Both the position numbers and the translations under genes were made by a program. Below the pieces are notes generated by a model, which was not told the DNA's origin, searched no databases, and saw only the letters and a list, made by a program, of their open reading frames with translations. Below are positions 6,427 through 13,704 of a DNA stretch of 15,837 bases, piece by piece (the stretch's first letter is position 1; each line of letters begins with the position of its first letter). The DNA is from RYN-425 sp035542755 (GTDB taxonomy: Bacteria; Patescibacteriota; Saccharimonadia; Saccharimonadales; UBA10212): assembly GCA_035542755.1 (NCBI GenBank), contig DATKKU010000028.1, forward strand, positions 1-15,837, read 5' to 3'.

Positions 6427-7490
6427 CCAAAAAACTAGATGCTCTCAAAAGCAGCCTAGACCAAGAGCTCAAAAAGCTTAATATCAATTCGCTGCAAAAA
6501 CAGCGCCAAGACCTGCTTGAGCAAATGAACGCACCAGATTTTTGGGCCGACAATAAAACAGCCCAAGCTGTCAGTAAGCAAGAAGCTAACCTATCACAAA
6601 AAATAGGCCCGTGGTTAGAACTCGTCAAAAACGTTGATGACACAGCCGAGCTTATAAAGCTAAACGATTCCTCTATGAGCGCTGAGCTGGACCAACAACT
6701 TGCCAAGTTTGAGCAGACATTTGAAGAGTTGAAGAAAGACCTGCGTTTCCAGGGCCCTTATGATGACCACGATGTAATCCTATCTATATATGCTGGGGCG
6801 GGGGGCACCGACGCTCAGGATTGGGCGCAGATGCTGCTGCGAATGTACGTGCGCTGGGCCGAAGCCCACAAACTAAAAGTTAAAACCGTAGACCAATCCG
6901 CCGGGGAGGAAGCCGGCATCAAAAGTGTAACTCTAGAAATTTCCGGCGCTCCTTATTTATATGGCAAACTAGCGGGGGAGCATGGAGTGCATCGGCTGGT
7001 GCGCCAAAGTCCTTTTAACTCAGCCGCTTCCAGAGAGACCAGCTTTGCCAAAGTTGATATTCTGCCAGCCATAGATAAACCCGACGAAGTCCAAATTGAC
7101 GAAGCCGATTTAAAAATTGACGTTTATCGGGCCGGCGGCCACGGCGGCCAAAGCGTTAATACCACTGACTCGGCTGTCCGCGTTACCCACATTCCAACCG
7201 GACTTAGCGTGGCTATTCAAAACGAGCGCTCGCAGCTTCAGAACAAAGAGACTGCCATGACAATTTTGCGCTCGCGATTGGCGGCGCTGCAGCTAGAGCA
7301 GCACGCCGAGACGCTAGCCGACGTTAAAGGTCCTAATCAATCGGCCGAGTTTGGCAGCCAAATACGCAACTATGTGCTGCATCCCTATAAGCAGGTTAAG
7401 GACCTGCGCACCGGCTACGAATCCAGCGACCCCGACAAAATTCTGGACGGCGGCCTGGACCCGCTCATAGACGCTTGGCTAAACCATTAG
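6414..7490 (+). CDS. prfB: peptide chain release factor 2 (RF2)
   Basis: Class I release factor that reads UAA and UGA stop codons and triggers release of the finished protein on the ribosome. The stop-recognition tripeptide S199-P200-F201 marks it as RF2 rather than RF1 (PxT), and the catalytic GGQ is at 244-246 in RAGGHGGQSVN. GAGGTDAQDWAQML, a strong RF signature, is present. The 358-residue length is normal. Unlike many bacterial prfB genes there is no in-frame TGA near codon 25: the N-terminal helices read through without a +1 frameshift, so the usual RF2 self-regulation is absent. The ATG lies inside the end of the M16 gene (13-base overlap), so translation is probably coupled. Presence of RF2 indicates that UGA is a true stop in this organism. 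Confidence 0.97.
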   Translation: MEQLAKKLDALKSSLDQELKKLNINSLQKQRQDLLEQMNAPDFWADNKTAQAVSKQEANLSQKIGPWLELVKNVDDTAELIKLNDSSMSAELDQQLAKFEQTFEELKKDLRFQGPYDDHDVILSIYAGAGGTDAQDWAQMLLRMYVRWAEAHKLKVKTVDQSAGEEAGIKSVTLEISGAPYLYGKLAGEHGVHRLVRQSPFNSAASRETSFAKVDILPAIDKPDEVQIDEADLKIDVYRAGGHGGQSVNTTDSAVRVTHIPTGLSVAIQNERSQLQNKETAMTILRSRLAALQLEQHAETLADVKGPNQSAEFGSQIRNYVLHPYKQVKDLRTGYESSDPDKILDGGLDPLIDAWLNH

Positions 7491-7497
7491 CTTCATT

Positions 7498-7514
7498 TGC
7501 TATACTGATATAGA
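7498..7514 (+). promoter_or_regulatory. putative ftsE extended -10 promoter, leaderless start
   Basis: TGCTATACT (7498-7506) is an extended -10 element (TGn plus TATACT) in the 23-base gap after prfB. The predicted start of transcription is 7513, one base before the ftsE ATG at 7514, and no Shine-Dalgarno sequence is present, so a leaderless transcript is likely. No good -35 box is seen, as is common for extended -10 promoters. Confidence 0.5.
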
Positions 7515-8197
7515 TGATTTTGCTAGATAGGGTAAGTAAAAGTTATAACCGCCGTGGCGCGGCGCTGGAGCGCGTGTCGCTTCACGTGGAGCCCAAAGAA
7601 TTTGTAATCATTGTTGGCCCCAGCGGCAGCGGAAAGACCACGATATTTAAATTACTGACTCGCGAAGAGAAGCCGACCAGCGGCAAGATAATTGTCGGTG
7701 GCATGGATTACGAACATTTAAAAGACAAAGACGTGCCGCTGCTGCGCCGCAAAATCGGCGTAGTGTTTCAGGACTTTAAGCTACTTAATAACAAGACGGT
7801 TTATGAAAACGTAGCCTTTGCGCTAGAAATTGCCGGCATCAGTAACAACGAAATAAAACACACCGTGCCAAAAGTCTTGGACCTAGTAGGCCTAAAAGGC
7901 AAGGAGAATAGCTACCCGCTGGAACTGTCTGGCGGTGAACGTCAACGCGTAGCCATTGCCCGGGCTGTGGTTCGCCAGCCCAAAATTTTAATCGCCGACG
8001 AGCCAACCGGCAATCTTGACCCCAAGCACGCCTGGGACGTTATAAAAGTGCTGGAAAAAGTTAATCAGTATGGCACTACGGTTCTGCTGACCACTCACAA
8101 CCAGGAAATCGTCAACGCTCTAAAACGCCGCGTAGTGACCATCCAGGACGGACACATCGTGTCTGACAGGGCTCAAGGTAAGTATAAGTCCGCATGA
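7514..8197 (+). CDS. ftsE: cell-division ATP-binding protein FtsE
   Basis: ABC-type ATPase subunit of the FtsEX complex. All nucleotide-binding motifs are intact: Walker A G35-PSGSGKT (K41), signature L138-SGGERQR, Walker B ending D162-E163 (ILIADEPTGNLDP), and switch H195 (TTHNQE). The 227-residue length and the ISNNEIKHTVPKVLDLVGL / FQDFKLL stretches fit FtsE rather than a lipoprotein or drug exporter. FtsE does not pump a substrate; ATP binding and hydrolysis drive FtsX, which in turn activates a peptidoglycan hydrolase outside the membrane. It overlaps ftsX by four bases (ATGA), so the two subunits are translationally coupled. Second-best alternative is another MacB-like ATPase, made unlikely by the adjacent ftsX. 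Confidence 0.95.
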   Translation: MILLDRVSKSYNRRGAALERVSLHVEPKEFVIIVGPSGSGKTTIFKLLTREEKPTSGKIIVGGMDYEHLKDKDVPLLRRKIGVVFQDFKLLNNKTVYENVAFALEIAGISNNEIKHTVPKVLDLVGLKGKENSYPLELSGGERQRVAIARAVVRQPKILIADEPTGNLDPKHAWDVIKVLEKVNQYGTTVLLTTHNQEIVNALKRRVVTIQDGHIVSDRAQGKYKSA

Positions 8198-9135
8198 AAA
8201 ACCATAAATTAGTAACCCTCAAACGGATTGTCAAAAACGGCTTTGTAAACTTTGGCCGCAACATTTGGCTGGCTATTGCGGCCATTGCCATGATGGGCAT
8301 TACGCTGACAATTTTGCTGTTTGCCTTTGTGGCCAACGTAACTTTTAATCACACCATTTCTGACATCACTAGCCACATAGATGTCTCGGTTTATTTAAAA
8401 GACTCAGTCAGCGATGCCCAGCGTGACAATTTAATCAAGCAAATAGGGGCCCTGGACAACGTAGAGTCGGTTACTTACGTCAGTAAAATTGAGGCCTTGA
8501 AGCAGTACGAGCAGCAAAATGCCAATAATCCAGACCTACTGGCTGCCATTTCCGAAACCGACAACCCGCTGCCTTCGTCACTGGTTATTAGGCCCAAGGA
8601 CCCCAATGATTTGCAGTCAATCAAAGACTTTTTGGACAAGCCGCAAGTTCAGGCGCTGCAGTCCGACCCCACCAGCTACTCCGGGGATAGAAAAAAAGCT
8701 ATAGATAATATAACCCGGGCTACTCACTTTTTTCAGGAAGCCGGGGTGGTGGGCATCATAGCCTTTATCATTATTTCTATGCTGATTATCTTCAACACCA
8801 TCCGCATGGCCATCTTTAACCGCCGTGACGAACTTGTCATTATGCGCCTTCTCGGTGCCAGTACCGCCTACATCCGCGGTCCATTTATAGTGGAGACAAT
8901 GCTTTATGGGGCCGTGGCGGCGGTTATATCGTTGGTTGTCTGCGCCTCGCTGTTTAAAGTAGCCGCTTCAACATTGCAGGCTAGCAGCTTGGGATTGCTA
9001 GATATTGGCTATGCCAACCATTTCTTCACCTCGCATCTACTAGAGATTTTGACTCTGCAAATCCTGATTGGTATACTTATCGGAGCCGCTTCATCCTCGG
9101 TTGCGACCCGGCGGTATCTCAAACTCAATAGATAA
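8194..9135 (+). CDS. ftsX: cell-division membrane protein FtsX
   Basis: Membrane subunit of FtsEX, 313 residues. Topology fits the family: cytoplasmic basic N-terminus, helix 1 at about 24-49, a large extracellular domain (about 50-183) with the conserved-type VSVYLKDSVSDAQ and DNVESVTYVSKIEAL elements, then three helices near 185-208, 232-258 and 280-303. The FNTIRMAIFNRRDELVIMRLLGAS segment after helix 2 is the typical coupling region that contacts FtsE. The extracellular domain of FtsX is known in other bacteria to bind the coiled coil of murein hydrolases such as PcsB (streptococci) and CwlO (Bacillus), or EnvC in enterics. The next gene encodes exactly such a coiled-coil hydrolase. The ATG is embedded in the end of ftsE. 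Confidence 0.95.
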   Translation: MKNHKLVTLKRIVKNGFVNFGRNIWLAIAAIAMMGITLTILLFAFVANVTFNHTISDITSHIDVSVYLKDSVSDAQRDNLIKQIGALDNVESVTYVSKIEALKQYEQQNANNPDLLAAISETDNPLPSSLVIRPKDPNDLQSIKDFLDKPQVQALQSDPTSYSGDRKKAIDNITRATHFFQEAGVVGIIAFIIISMLIIFNTIRMAIFNRRDELVIMRLLGASTAYIRGPFIVETMLYGAVAAVISLVVCASLFKVAASTLQASSLGLLDIGYANHFFTSHLLEILTLQILIGILIGAASSSVATRRYLKLNR

Positions 9136-9176
9136 TAAAAATCTGACATCAAGTATTAATAGGCAACTAGTTTAGC

Positions 9177-9228
9177 GGCCGCTTTTGTGGGCTTCCCGTG
9201 CGGCCTGTGGATAAACCTAGTGTTTATC
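9177..9228 (+). promoter_or_regulatory. two-stem leader upstream of the CHAP hydrolase
   Basis: Stem I pairs GGCCGC (9177-9182) with GCGGCC (9200-9205), enclosing an inner GGG-CTT-CCC. Stem II pairs GATAAAC (9210-9216) with GTTTATC (9222-9228) around five bases. The ribosome site GGAGGG starts three bases after stem II. No T-run follows either stem. The layout suggests a structured 5' UTR or operator controlling the hydrolase; it matches no riboswitch class I can name. Confidence 0.5.
9206..9214 (-). promoter_or_regulatory. perfect DnaA-box match
   Basis: TGTGGATAA is the reverse complement of the consensus DnaA box TTATCCACA. It bridges stems I and II of the leader. A second exact match in the same orientation is at 10408-10416, inside the hydrolase gene (codons for Met-Trp-Ile). 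Two sites do not make an origin; a regulatory role is possible, but a chance match cannot be excluded. Confidence 0.3.
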
Positions 9229-9242
9229 AGGGAGGGTATGCT

Positions 9243-10457
9243 ATGCTTAACACGTCCTTACAAAAACAAAAAATGTCTAAGCCGATTTTGAAAAAGCTAG
9301 CTATTGCTAATAGGGTACTGCTTGTGGTCGCCGTGGCCACGGTCCTGTCGTTGGCTACTTTAGGCTATGGCAAAGTTAGGGCTGACCAATTTGACCAGCA
9401 AATTCAACAGCTGCAAGCTCAAAACAGCGGCCTTCAGGTTCAGTCTAATTCTCTGGCGGCTACGGCCAGCACTTATCAGCAAGCTGTTGACCAGCTGCAA
9501 TCTCAGATTGACGGCCTTCAGCAAAGTATTGTCTCCACCCAGCAGCAGATTGATTCTACCAAGGCTCAGATTACCCAGGTGCAGGCCGAACTGGACCAGG
9601 AGAAAAAGACCCTGGGCGAGGATATCAAAACTATGTATCTGGAGGGCCAGATTTCAACTCTGGAGATTTTGGCCAGCAGTAATAATTTGAGCGATTATGT
9701 TAACAAGCAAGAGTATAGGAATGCCGTTCAAGACAAAGTTAAAACCTCGGTGGATAAAATAACTTCTTTGAAAGTCCAGCTCCAAAAGCAGGAGAGCGAC
9801 CTGGCGGTATCACTGCAAAGCTTGCAGGCCCAGCAGACAACTCTATATAACTCCCAGGCTCAGCAAAGCCAGCTGCTGGCTTACACCGAGGGCCAAAAGG
9901 CGGCTTACGACCAGCAGATCAAGGCCAACAATTCTCAGATTGCCAGCATTCGCGCCCAGCAATTGGCTGCCAACCGACGGGCTATTAGCAGCGGTAATGT
10001 AAGTATCGTCTCCAGCGGTGGCTGCGGCGGCGATTATCCCGGAGACGCGCTTGGACCATATGGTCACTGGGGTTGCAGCTACGGATTTGATTCAGGACTA
10101 GATAGTTGGGGAATGTATAACCGCGAATGTGTAAGCTACACGGCCTGGAAAGTGGTTGAGGCTTACGGCGCTGGCGCCATGCCAAGCTGGGGCTCAATTG
10201 GCCTGGGCAACGCCGACCAGTGGCCAGGTGACGCCGCCGCTTACGGTATACCAACCGGGTCTTCGCCAAAAGTTGGCTCGGTAGCCATCGGCACTAACGC
10301 CTATTACTTTGGCCCGGTTGGCCACGCCATGTGGGTTGAGGCCATTTCCGGCGACCAAATACTGGTTTCTCAGTTCAACTTCAGCGCGCCCGGCCAATAC
10401 AGCGAAATGTGGATAAGCTCAAGCTTGATATCTACCTTCATCTACTTTGGTGGCTAG
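9243..10457 (+). CDS. secreted coiled-coil CHAP-domain peptidoglycan hydrolase (PcsB/CwlO-like)
   Basis: A 404-residue exported cell-wall hydrolase. A basic N-terminus and hydrophobic segment (about residues 17-38) form a signal peptide or anchor. Residues about 45-245 are Gln/Leu-rich heptad repeats making a long coiled-coil hairpin, the part that binds FtsX in related proteins. The C-terminal CHAP amidase/endopeptidase domain (about 260-404) has the catalytic pair C296 (NRECVSYTAW) and H361 (GPVGHAMWVE). Two more cysteines (GGCGGDYPG and HWGCSYGF) flank the start of the domain and may form a disulfide. ATG at 9243 is chosen over the upstream GTG at 9198 because GGAGGG (9231-9236) is six bases before it and the longer version would run through the leader hairpins. 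It follows ftsEX directly, so it is the likely partner that FtsEX switches on at division. Confidence 0.92.
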   Translation: MLNTSLQKQKMSKPILKKLAIANRVLLVVAVATVLSLATLGYGKVRADQFDQQIQQLQAQNSGLQVQSNSLAATASTYQQAVDQLQSQIDGLQQSIVSTQQQIDSTKAQITQVQAELDQEKKTLGEDIKTMYLEGQISTLEILASSNNLSDYVNKQEYRNAVQDKVKTSVDKITSLKVQLQKQESDLAVSLQSLQAQQTTLYNSQAQQSQLLAYTEGQKAAYDQQIKANNSQIASIRAQQLAANRRAISSGNVSIVSSGGCGGDYPGDALGPYGHWGCSYGFDSGLDSWGMYNRECVSYTAWKVVEAYGAGAMPSWGSIGLGNADQWPGDAAAYGIPTGSSPKVGSVAIGTNAYYFGPVGHAMWVEAISGDQILVSQFNFSAPGQYSEMWISSSLISTFIYFGG

Positions 10458-10465
10458 CTTTCAGC

Positions 10466-10471
10466 TATAAT
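10466..10471 (+). promoter_or_regulatory. putative -10 box of the S41 protease gene
   Basis: A perfect TATAAT sits in the 64-base gap between the CHAP gene and the protease gene. Expected transcription start is about 10478, giving a leader of some 44 bases. I see no good -35 box at the right distance, so this is a weak call. Confidence 0.35.
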
Positions 10472-10521
10472 TAAGCTAATCAGTTTTAAATATTCATTGA
10501 AATACTAAAAGAAAGCAAACG

Positions 10522-11751
10522 GTGGAAGAACCTAACGCGCCAGCGCATCCCCCGGTGCCTCATCGTAGACACCGCCGAAAAGTCCGCATGCTCACTAAGT
10601 TGGGCGTAATTATTGTTTGTGGTGGTTTGCTTTTTGGAGCTGGTTTAGTTGTCGGCAGGGGAGGCTTTAGCCATAGCAGCGCAAAAACCCAAAGTAGCGC
10701 TCTAAACTATTCCTCCGTAAATCAGGTTTATAGCCTGCTGCAGCAGAACTTTGATGGCAACCTTGATACTACAAAGCTGATAGACGGCGCCAAAAGCGGC
10801 TTGGTAAGCGCCGCCGGCGACCCTTATACGGTCTACTTTAACCCGTCGGCCGCCAAGGATTTTGATAACGAGCTGTCTGGGACCATCATCGGCATAGGCG
10901 CCCAGCTAGGCAGCGATAGCGACAACAATATAGTAGTAATCTCGCCGCTGGACGGCTATCCGGCTCAAAAGGCCGGCTTAAAGCCAAAGGACATAATTGC
11001 TGCCGTAAATGGCAAGTCCACCGCTGGTATGAGCGTAGACAGCGTTGTGCAGCTAGTCCGCGGCAAGGAAAATTCTCAAGTTACCCTAACCATCGTTAGA
11101 AATGGCGGCAATCCCTTCAACGTCACTATGACTCGCCAGAAAATTACTGTCCCCAGCGTTACCTGGAGCGAAACCGGCAACATCGGCTATATGAAGATAA
11201 GCCAGTTTACCGACGATACTAGCGATTTATCACAAAAGGCCGCCCAGGAATTTAAGGCCAAGGGCGTTAAAGGTGTGGTGCTAGACCTACGCGGCGACCC
11301 GGGTGGCTATCTAAACGCCGCTGTAAATGTCTCCAGTCTATGGCTTGACCCGGGGCAAACGGTGGTATCCGAGCGCCGCGGCAGCACCGTAACCGGTACC
11401 GAGACGGCTACAGGCAACAACCCGCTCAAGGGCCTGCCGGTTGTCGTACTGATTGATGGTGGCAGCGCCAGCGCCAGCGAAATAACTGCCGGCGCGCTGC
11501 ACGACGATGTAAAGGCAACTTTGGTAGGCCAGAAAAGTTTCGGCAAGGGTAGTGTTCAGACGGTGATAAAACTGTCCGATGGCAGTGAGGTCAAGATAAC
11601 CATTGCCCACTGGTACACACCGGGTGGCAAAAATATAGATAAACAGGGTATAACCCCTGACGACGTGGTGCCGATAACCGATGACCAGATAAAGGCCGGC
11701 CAAGACCCACAAAAAGACAAAGCCACCCAACTGCTGCAAGCCATGCTCTAG
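10522..11751 (+). CDS. ctpA: membrane-anchored C-terminal processing protease, S41 family (CtpA-like)
   Basis: A 409-residue Ser/Lys-dyad protease. After a His/Arg/Pro-rich cytoplasmic start there is one hydrophobic helix (about 24-45), so the enzyme acts outside the membrane. A PDZ domain spans about 113-205 (TIIGIGAQLG..., SPLDGYPAQKAGLKPKDIIAAVNG), which selects substrate C-termini. The protease core has GVVLDLRGDPGGYL, the nucleophile S317 in GGSASASEITAGAL, and K342 in SFGKGSVQ; the 25-residue Ser-Lys spacing matches the family. Start is GTG at 10522 with only a weak AGAAAG ribosome site. In other bacteria CtpA/Prc-type enzymes process or degrade murein hydrolases or their regulators, so its place right after ftsEX and the CHAP hydrolase suggests control of that hydrolase; this link is inferred. 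The 152 bases that follow, up to pyrG, contain a good ribosome site but no convincing terminator. Confidence 0.94.
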   Translation: MEEPNAPAHPPVPHRRHRRKVRMLTKLGVIIVCGGLLFGAGLVVGRGGFSHSSAKTQSSALNYSSVNQVYSLLQQNFDGNLDTTKLIDGAKSGLVSAAGDPYTVYFNPSAAKDFDNELSGTIIGIGAQLGSDSDNNIVVISPLDGYPAQKAGLKPKDIIAAVNGKSTAGMSVDSVVQLVRGKENSQVTLTIVRNGGNPFNVTMTRQKITVPSVTWSETGNIGYMKISQFTDDTSDLSQKAAQEFKAKGVKGVVLDLRGDPGGYLNAAVNVSSLWLDPGQTVVSERRGSTVTGTETATGNNPLKGLPVVVLIDGGSASASEITAGALHDDVKATLVGQKSFGKGSVQTVIKLSDGSEVKITIAHWYTPGGKNIDKQGITPDDVVPITDDQIKAGQDPQKDKATQLLQAML

Positions 11752-11903
11752 AGCTGCCTGATTTTCCCGAAGATAGCCCGAGAGGTAGCTAAGTCGCAAC
11801 TGTTGCAGCAAAAACTATAGCCAATTGACCCACCTTAGGTTAGTATCTAAGCAGTTATAAAGTTGCCCAACTAAAAATCGGGCAGGGAGGAAGTAGCCTA
11901 AAA

Positions 11904-13520
11904 GTGGCGGCCAACGCTAAAGCGGAAGCTAAGTATATTTTTGTTACAGGCGGCGTCCTATCGGGCGTCGGCAAAGGCATCACCGCCGCTTCAATCGGCA
12001 CAATTCTTAAAGCCCGCGGCTTAAAAGTAAACATTCAAAAGTGCGACCCTTATCTAAACGTTGATGCCGGCACGCTCAACCCAGCCGAGCACGGAGAGTG
12101 TTTTGTTACTTACGACGGCGCCGAGACCGACCTGGACGTCGGCCACTACGAGCGCTTTTTGGATATGGAGTTAACCAGCGCCAGTAGTCTGATGAGCGGG
12201 CAGGTGCTGCAAGAGGTGATAGCCGACGAGCGGGCCGGCAAATACCTTGGCAAAACTGTCCAAATTATTCCTCACGTCACCAATCACATTCAAAGACAGA
12301 TAGCCGACACCGGTAAAGGCTATGACGTACACATTATTGAAATTGGGGGCACCGTTGGCGACTACGAATCTCTAAGCTTTATAGAGGCCATTCGCGAGTT
12401 TTCTATGAAGACCGGGCCGGATCGCTGCCTGTTTGTGCACGTAGTCTACATTCCCTATTTAGGGGCCAGCGGCGAGTTTAAGACTAAGCCCGCCCAAAAC
12501 GCCGTGAGGGAGCTGCGGGGACTGGGCATAGTGCCGGATGTACTGGTAGCCAGAAGCGAGGTCAAGCCGCCGCGCACGGTATTATCCAAGCTTAGTATGT
12601 TTAGCGGCGTAGAGCCCGAGGCCATCGTACTGCTGCCCAACGCCTCAACTATTTATCAAGTGCCGCTGACCATGGAAGAGGCTGGCATAGCTGGCGTAAT
12701 TACCGAACGACTTGGCCTGAGAGCTCACAAGCCCGACCTAGCGTCCTGGCGCCGGATGGTTAAAAACGCCCTGACTAAATATAAGAAGACCGTCAAGATT
12801 GGTATCATCGCCAAGTATGTTGATAATCAGGATACCTACATGTGCGTGTTTGAGGCCCTAAGGGCAGCGGCCTGGAGTAATGAGGTCAATGTAGAAATTA
12901 TCTGGGTTAACGCCGAGCAGCTGGAAAAAGACAAAAAATACCGGGCCGTGTTGGATGGCCTAGACGGCGTTATTGTCCCCGGCGGCTTTGGCGAACGAGG
13001 TTTGGAGGGCAAGATTGCCGCCGCTCAGTATAGTCTTGATAAAAAACTGCCATATCTGGGCCTCTGCCTGGGGCTGCAAATGGGCGTGATTGCCGCCGCC
13101 AGAAACGCCGGCTTAACCGATGCCACAAGTGTAGAGCTAAATCCTAAAAGCCCGCATAAAGTAATTGACTACATGGCCGACCAGCACGACAAGAAGAACA
13201 CCGGTGGTACCATGCGTCTGGGCGACTACCCGGCCGTGCTTGCTAGCGGCAGCAAGGTCAGAAAAGCCTATGGCCAGGAAAACATTATAGAGCGCCACCG
13301 CCACCGCTGCGAATGCAATAACGACTACCGCGACCAGTACCAAAAGTGGGGGATTACCGCCAGTGGTCTAAGCCCGGACGGTCACCTAGTGGAGTTCATT
13401 GAGGCCGCTGACCATCCTTATTTCGTAGCCACTCAAGCCCACCCAGAGTTTCGCTCTCGGCCCGACCGTCCGCACCCGCTATTTGTCGGACTTATCCGGG
13501 CTGCCCTTGCCGCTGAATAG
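11904..13520 (+). CDS. pyrG: CTP synthase
   Basis: Makes CTP from UTP, ATP and glutamine, the last step of pyrimidine nucleotide synthesis, in the cytoplasm. The N-terminal synthase domain (about 1-275) has the P-loop-like VTGGVLSGVGKGITAASIG and the IGGTVGDYES motif. The C-terminal glutaminase domain has the nucleophile C388 in LGLCLGLQ, and H513 and E515 in AHPEF, completing the triad. Length (538) is normal. Small deviations from the commonest sequences are LSGVGKG for VSSLGKG and LCLGLQ for ICLGMQ. Start is GTG at 11904 with a good ribosome site, GGGAGGAAG at 11885-11893. The upstream gap has TTGACC (11825-11830) and TATAAA (11856-11861), but their spacing does not fit one promoter. No CTP-sensing attenuator with a T-run is visible in the leader. 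Confidence 0.97.
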   Translation: MAANAKAEAKYIFVTGGVLSGVGKGITAASIGTILKARGLKVNIQKCDPYLNVDAGTLNPAEHGECFVTYDGAETDLDVGHYERFLDMELTSASSLMSGQVLQEVIADERAGKYLGKTVQIIPHVTNHIQRQIADTGKGYDVHIIEIGGTVGDYESLSFIEAIREFSMKTGPDRCLFVHVVYIPYLGASGEFKTKPAQNAVRELRGLGIVPDVLVARSEVKPPRTVLSKLSMFSGVEPEAIVLLPNASTIYQVPLTMEEAGIAGVITERLGLRAHKPDLASWRRMVKNALTKYKKTVKIGIIAKYVDNQDTYMCVFEALRAAAWSNEVNVEIIWVNAEQLEKDKKYRAVLDGLDGVIVPGGFGERGLEGKIAAAQYSLDKKLPYLGLCLGLQMGVIAAARNAGLTDATSVELNPKSPHKVIDYMADQHDKKNTGGTMRLGDYPAVLASGSKVRKAYGQENIIERHRHRCECNNDYRDQYQKWGITASGLSPDGHLVEFIEAADHPYFVATQAHPEFRSRPDRPHPLFVGLIRAALAAE

Positions 13521-13562
13521 TATCGAGGTATTGTAAGAACTAAAGGAGAAAATAAAAAAAAG

Positions 13563-13692
13563 ATGGGCGAAGATTTGTCTGATGAAGCTTTAAATCCTAC
13601 ACCGCAGACTGTGGAATGACCTAGTCAGACGCGGGATTGCTAAAGACTCAAACAAAGGCGGTACATATACTGCCTTTGAGACCATTTTATAG
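13563..13692 (+). pseudogene. possible micro-ORF interrupted by a +1 frameshift
   Basis: From ATG 13563 the frame reads MGEDLSDEALNPTPQTVE and stops at TGA 13617-13619. If one base (T13617) is skipped, it continues without a break as DLVRRGIAKDSN and then KGGTYTAFETIL to TAG 13690-13692, giving a 42-residue protein-like sequence. AAAGGAG at 13542-13548 is a possible ribosome site, though 14 bases away across an A-run. It may be a decayed gene, a sequencing error, a programmed frameshift (context GAA-TGA-C), or chance. The tail overlaps the hairpin at 13653-13678. I know no family for it. Confidence 0.3.
13653..13678. terminator. hairpin between convergent pyrG and minus-strand genes
   Basis: CAAAGGCGGTA (13653-13663) pairs with TACTGCCTTTG (13668-13678), 11 pairs with one G-U, around the tetraloop CATA. 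It lies between two convergent transcription units, where a two-way terminator is expected. T-runs are weak on both sides (CCATTTTAT on plus, TTTGAGTCTTTA on minus), so efficiency is doubtful. Confidence 0.5.
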
Positions 13693-13704
13693 CTTACTTT
13701 TTGC

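Noticed and set aside
9198..9242. Upstream GTG start for the CHAP hydrolase
   Set aside because: It would translate through both leader stems and lacks a ribosome site; ATG 9243 has GGAGGG at the right distance and gives a normal signal peptide.
9206..10416. Replication origin suggested by two DnaA-box matches
   Set aside because: Only two sites 1.2 kb apart, one inside a conserved coding stretch; no AT-rich unwinding region, no dnaA or dnaN nearby.
11796..11806. GCAAC-T-GTTGC palindrome after ctpA as a terminator
   Set aside because: The loop would be one base, which cannot form an RNA hairpin, and no T-run follows.
11864..11885. CTP-sensing attenuator in the pyrG leader
   Set aside because: Only a four-pair GCCC/GGGC stem next to the ribosome site; no T-run and no mapped GGGC transcript start, so nothing supports the known pyrG mechanism.
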